Made by a program: the position numbers and the translations under genes
Notes under the pieces: model-generated
What the model saw: the letters and a program-made list of their open reading frames with translations, nothing else
Told to the model about the DNA's origin: nothing
Database searches by the model: none
Assembly: GCA_003554685.1 (NCBI GenBank)
Contig: PWHA01000310.1
Coordinates: 1 to 6,846, forward strand
Length of the DNA stretch: 6,846 nucleotides
Reading direction: 5' to 3'
Origin: Halanaerobiaceae bacterium
GTDB lineage: Bacteria; Bacillota; Halanaerobiia; Halanaerobiales; Halarsenatibacteraceae
Shown here: piece after piece, positions 4,130 through 6,846 of the stretch
Position numbering within the stretch: the first letter of the stretch is position 1
Layout: each line of letters starts with the position of its first letter

Positions 4130-6580
4130 TTAATATTTAACCAGCAGTTTAGTTTGATCCAGCTCTGAAAGAACTACCTCCAGTTCCCCGGCCTGATATT
4201 TATATTTATCATGAATTTCTCTGCCATTTATTTCAACCGCTGAAGGTGCAGCTTCCAGCCCGATCAGTTTGATAGTACAGTCCTGAATACCACCGGAATA
4301 GTTTTGCTTTTCAGTTTCCAGTTCCAGTTTCAGGCTGTTCTCGGTAGAAGCCAGCTGATAATTGATCAGATTATACTTGCCCTCCTGATAGTCAAAGCTG
4401 ATACCATCATCTTCATAAATACTGCCCGAAGAGACTGCCTGCTTCCGGCCAGAATAGATATTTAAAACCAGATCGGAAAAACCCCTTCCGGTATGGAGTT
4501 TGTCTGTCTCAGTGCTCAGAAGCAGAGAATTTTCTGTCACAAAGATCGGCATTTTTTCCAGGGGAGCTGCAATCAAATAGCTCTCACCTCCCTGATAGTA
4601 CCTGCCGCTCCAAAAATCATACCAGCCTGAACCCGGCAGATAAACCCTTCTCTCCCGGCTCTCCGGTCTGATAACCGGCGCTAGCAGCAGGGAGTCACCA
4701 ATCATAATCTGATCAGAAAGATTGTGGGTTTCAGGGTCTCCGGGATAATTAAGCACCAGCGGCCGCCAGACAGGGAGACCCTTCTCGGCCTGCTGATAAA
4801 AGAGATTATAAAATTCAGGAAGCAGCTGATAGCGCAGCTTGATATAACGCTTAATAATGGAAGTATAGGGCTCCCCGAAGGCCCAGGGCTCCTGATTTCT
4901 GGTATTGAGAGAGGTATGATTGCGGAAAAAGGGCATAAAGGCCCCCAGCTGGATCCAGCGGGTTAAAAGCTCACCGCTGGCATCACCGGTAAAACCTCCT
5001 ACATCTGCTCCACTAAAGCCGAGTCCGCTCATCCCCAGATTGGCCAGCATCGGCATTACCAGTTCAAGATCCCGCCAGAAGCTGCGGTTATCACCGGTCC
5101 AGGCAGCAGCATATCTTTGAATACCGGCAAAGCCCGCCCGGGTCAGGACAAAGGGACGTTCCTGCTGATACTCTTTGATGGCCGAGCTGGTGGCCCGGGC
5201 TTCCTCCAGAGCATAGAGATTGTGAAATCTCAGATGGGAACCGGGATCACCATCATTCAGATGCTCCACCTCTTCATCCAGGGTCATCCTGTCATTGAAG
5301 GCTGCAGGTTCATTCATGTCATTCCAGAAACCCCGGATTCCGGTTTTGAGAAAATCTTTATGCAGGCTCTTCCACCAGCACCGCACCTCCTCTCTGGTAA
5401 AATCGGGAAAGGCGGTTTCCCCCGGCCAGACCTCCTCCCGGCAGAGGCGACCATCAAGATAACGACAGAAATAGTCCTGCTGCTGGCCGCTGCGATAAAC
5501 CTGATATTCCGGGTCAATCTTCACCCCTGGGTCTATAATAGTTACCGGCTTAATGCCCCTTTCCTGAAGCTTTTCAGTCAGCTTTTCAGGCCTGGGAAAA
5601 CGGTCCTGGTCCCAGGTGAAAACCCGGTAGCCATCCATATAATGTATATCCAGATGAATAGCATCACAGGGAATTTTATTCTCACGAAACATATCAGCCA
5701 GTTTCAGGACCTCCTCCTGAGGATAATAACTGTAGCGGGATTGGTGATAACCCAGTGACCATAGCGGCGGAAGAGGAGTTCGGCCGGTAAGCCAGGTATA
5801 GGACTTTATCACATCCTCAAGTTCCGGCCCGGCCAGCCAGAAATAATCCAGGCTGCCTCCTTCTGCCCGATAACAAAGCTGCCGGGAAGAGCTGTGACCG
5901 ATATCAAAATGAGATCGGTAGCTGTTGTCAAAATAAACTCCATAGCTCTTACCGGGAATAAAGCCCAGATAAAAGGGAATTGAAATGTAAAGGGGATCGG
6001 TGGAGGGCACATGGGGTTCATAGGCATCGGTATTCCACATGGTATAGCTCCGACCTCTCTTATCGAGAAAACCGGTTTTCTCCCCCAGTCCATAAATTCT
6101 TTCCTCCGGTCTTAACTTTTTCTGACAGCATACCTGATTACGCCACCAGCCTGCTGAACTGCCGGGAACATCAGCCTGAATGATCTCACCCTCACTATCA
6201 AGAAAGCTTAGGGAAAAGGGATCCAGTTCCACTTTGACACTGCAGTCTGGACCGGAAAGCAGCACAGTACTGTCATCCTCCTGATAATCAATTTTCTCTG
6301 TCAGCTCTTCGGGAGTAAATTCCCGGCAGACTGCTGGAGTTGTCTTTCTGGTAAAATTACTGTCATCAGCAAAAATCACCCTTATCATTCCTGGTCGGTA
6401 CCAGAGCAGTTCCAGCCGGTGCTTTGCAAAATCTATTCTTAACCCACCAGGAATTTCTTCGACTGCTTTTACTTTCTCCGGAAAATGAAAATCTGATATC
6501 ATTGATTTTCTCGAAACATTCTCGTCAAAATCTTCTTCTCCCGGCTGAATTTCTGAACTGTTCACATTTATCATCCCCAT
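4130..6580 (-). CDS. GH31-family alpha-glucosidase
   Basis: This enzyme removes alpha-linked glucose (or a related alpha-glycoside) from the non-reducing end of oligosaccharides with retention of configuration. The 816-residue protein shows the GH31 plan: an N-terminal beta-sandwich (about 36-268), a TIM barrel (about 270-600), and C-terminal beta-sandwich modules. The nucleophile is Asp421 in FWNDMNEPAAF, and the acid/base is probably Asp497 in WTGDNRSFW. Other family segments are LGYHQSRYSYY (277-287), IHLDIHYMDGYRVFTWD (308-324), GADVGGFTG (525-533) and FFRNHTSLNTRNQEPW (551-566). No signal peptide or membrane segment is seen, so it should be cytoplasmic and act on imported oligosaccharides; exact specificity (maltose, isomaltose, other) cannot be read. 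The start is uncertain: ATG at 6580 lacks a good ribosome site, while GTG at codon 6 has GGGGATGA just upstream. No terminator follows before the rubrerythrin promoter. Confidence 0.95.
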   Translation of the reverse strand: MGMINVNSSEIQPGEEDFDENVSRKSMISDFHFPEKVKAVEEIPGGLRIDFAKHRLELLWYRPGMIRVIFADDSNFTRKTTPAVCREFTPEELTEKIDYQEDDSTVLLSGPDCSVKVELDPFSLSFLDSEGEIIQADVPGSSAGWWRNQVCCQKKLRPEERIYGLGEKTGFLDKRGRSYTMWNTDAYEPHVPSTDPLYISIPFYLGFIPGKSYGVYFDNSYRSHFDIGHSSSRQLCYRAEGGSLDYFWLAGPELEDVIKSYTWLTGRTPLPPLWSLGYHQSRYSYYPQEEVLKLADMFRENKIPCDAIHLDIHYMDGYRVFTWDQDRFPRPEKLTEKLQERGIKPVTIIDPGVKIDPEYQVYRSGQQQDYFCRYLDGRLCREEVWPGETAFPDFTREEVRCWWKSLHKDFLKTGIRGFWNDMNEPAAFNDRMTLDEEVEHLNDGDPGSHLRFHNLYALEEARATSSAIKEYQQERPFVLTRAGFAGIQRYAAAWTGDNRSFWRDLELVMPMLANLGMSGLGFSGADVGGFTGDASGELLTRWIQLGAFMPFFRNHTSLNTRNQEPWAFGEPYTSIIKRYIKLRYQLLPEFYNLFYQQAEKGLPVWRPLVLNYPGDPETHNLSDQIMIGDSLLLAPVIRPESRERRVYLPGSGWYDFWSGRYYQGGESYLIAAPLEKMPIFVTENSLLLSTETDKLHTGRGFSDLVLNIYSGRKQAVSSGSIYEDDGISFDYQEGKYNLINYQLASTENSLKLELETEKQNYSGGIQDCTIKLIGLEAAPSAVEINGREIHDKYKYQAGELEVVLSELDQTKLLVKY

Positions 6581-6608
6581 TCTAATTAAAACCAGTTCTA
6601 ATTAAAAC
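6580..6608. repeat. 13-bp tandem direct repeat at the glucosidase start
   Basis: TTCTAATTAAAAC occurs at 6580-6592 and again at 6596-6608, separated by CAG, a 16-bp period. On the minus strand the second copy of GTTTTAATTAGAA runs into the ATG of the glucosidase, and the AGGAG sequence that could serve as a ribosome site lies upstream of both copies. It could be a regulator binding pair or a recent small duplication. Confidence 0.6.
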
Positions 6609-6646
6609 TAACTCCTGGCTGGATTAAATTTTGTCTCTCTGAAAGG

Positions 6647-6661
6647 CAGGTAGTTTACCTG
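6647..6661. promoter_or_regulatory. 15-bp perfect palindrome upstream of the glucosidase, candidate operator
   Basis: CAGGTA, a 3-bp centre GTT, and TACCTG form a perfect inverted repeat in the 111-bp gap between the DUF4438-like gene and the glucosidase. Its length and symmetry suit a dimeric repressor of a sugar gene. The 3-nt loop also allows an RNA hairpin, but no U-run follows on the minus strand. I could not place a convincing -35/-10 pair around it, and it does not fit the catabolite-response (cre) consensus. Confidence 0.4.
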
Positions 6662-6691
6662 AAATTTGTTTTGATATCTGCCAGGTTCAAC

Positions 6692-6846
6692 TCAGTTAAT
6701 CTCGAGATATCCGGCAATGTTGGCTTCCCGGGTAATTTTCGGCTGGATAATATCCTGTTTGGAGGTCATAATAGTGGTTACTCCGGGACCATGGCCCATT
6801 ATAATGCAGTCAGAATGAGCCACCACTCCAATACTGCCTGCCCCGG
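6692..6846 (-). CDS. DUF4438-like protein, C-terminal fragment (partial, runs off right end)
   Basis: An open frame enters from the right end and stops with TGA at 6692-6694, giving the last 50 residues. It contains IGVVAHSDCIIMGHGPGVTT near fragment residues 5-24 and ANIAGYLEIN at the end. From memory, the run of SIGVV, HSDC and GHGPGVTT resembles the C-terminus of DUF4438 proteins (Thermotoga TM1086 type), whose biochemical function is, as far as I know, not established. The compact Gly-rich block and the Cys and three His residues (HSDC, GHG) look like a binding or catalytic site, but that is inference. Codon use matches the neighbours, with no signs of decay. It stops 111 bp before the glucosidase and is on the same strand, so co-transcription is possible. 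The frame is certain enough; the family name is less so. Confidence 0.6.
   Translation of the reverse strand, partial: GAGSIGVVAHSDCIIMGHGPGVTTIMTSKQDIIQPKITREANIAGYLEIN

Noticed and set aside
4124..4143. A Rex-like sequence, TTGTTATTAATATTTAACCA, next to the rubrerythrin promoter.
   Set aside because: The half-sites are 8 bp apart instead of 6, one arm has a mismatch, and it lies upstream of the -35 box over the glucosidase stop codon, a poor place for a repressor.
5117..5758. A 213-codon plus-strand reading frame opposite the glucosidase, with smaller overlapping frames at 4724-5120 and 5980-6183.
   Set aside because: It lies wholly inside a well supported GH31 gene, has no recognisable motif, and starts without a ribosome site. 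Long antisense frames are expected opposite genes with this codon use.
1..6846. A novel defence, mobile or CRISPR-type system.
   Set aside because: Every sizeable coding region belongs to a known metabolic or oxygen-defence family, or is the short DUF4438-like end. No spaced repeats, integrase, transposase or toxin-like genes are visible.

Overview
All recognisable genes lie on the minus strand, so transcription runs from the right end of the window to the left. In transcription order they are: the 3' end of a DUF4438-like gene (6692-6846, cut by the window), a GH31 alpha-glucosidase (4130-6580), rubrerythrin (3393-3947), a class II superoxide reductase (2957-3310), pseudouridine kinase psuK (1720-2766), pseudouridine-5'-phosphate glycosidase psuG (778-1701), and the 5' two fifths or so of glucose-6-phosphate isomerase pgi (1-653, cut by the window).

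The gene content points to a strictly anaerobic, saccharolytic, Gram-positive-type bacterium of the Firmicutes/Halanaerobiales kind. Rubrerythrin with superoxide reductase is the usual oxygen defence of obligate anaerobes. The promoter and Shine-Dalgarno sites look like sigma-A and AAGGAGG types, and the protein sequences resemble those of Halanaerobiales and Clostridia. This placement is an inference from memory of the families, not from a search.

Transcription units. (1) The glucosidase has no clear promoter; a 15-bp perfect inverted repeat and a 13-bp tandem duplication lie just upstream of or at its start. No terminator is visible behind it. (2) The oxygen-defence pair has an almost ideal promoter (TTGACA, 17 bp, TATTAT) that begins 13 bp after the glucosidase stop. 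An inverted repeat sits at the predicted transcript start, followed by a leader of about 130 nt, then rubrerythrin, two small hairpins, superoxide reductase, and a strong GC-rich Rho-independent terminator at 2857-2894. (3) psuK and psuG follow, 18 bp apart, as a two-gene pseudouridine catabolic operon that may run through a 124-bp gap into pgi.

Together the genes describe carbohydrate and nucleoside salvage around an oxygen-defence operon. The glucosidase would release glucose inside the cell. PsuK and PsuG turn pseudouridine into uracil and ribose 5-phosphate. Pgi links glucose 6-phosphate to fructose 6-phosphate. I found no CRISPR array, mobile element, tRNA, rRNA or convincing undescribed multi-gene system. 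The points most worth a second look are regulatory structures (rubrerythrin leader, glucosidase start), an altered metal-site motif in the superoxide reductase, and the DUF4438 neighbour.
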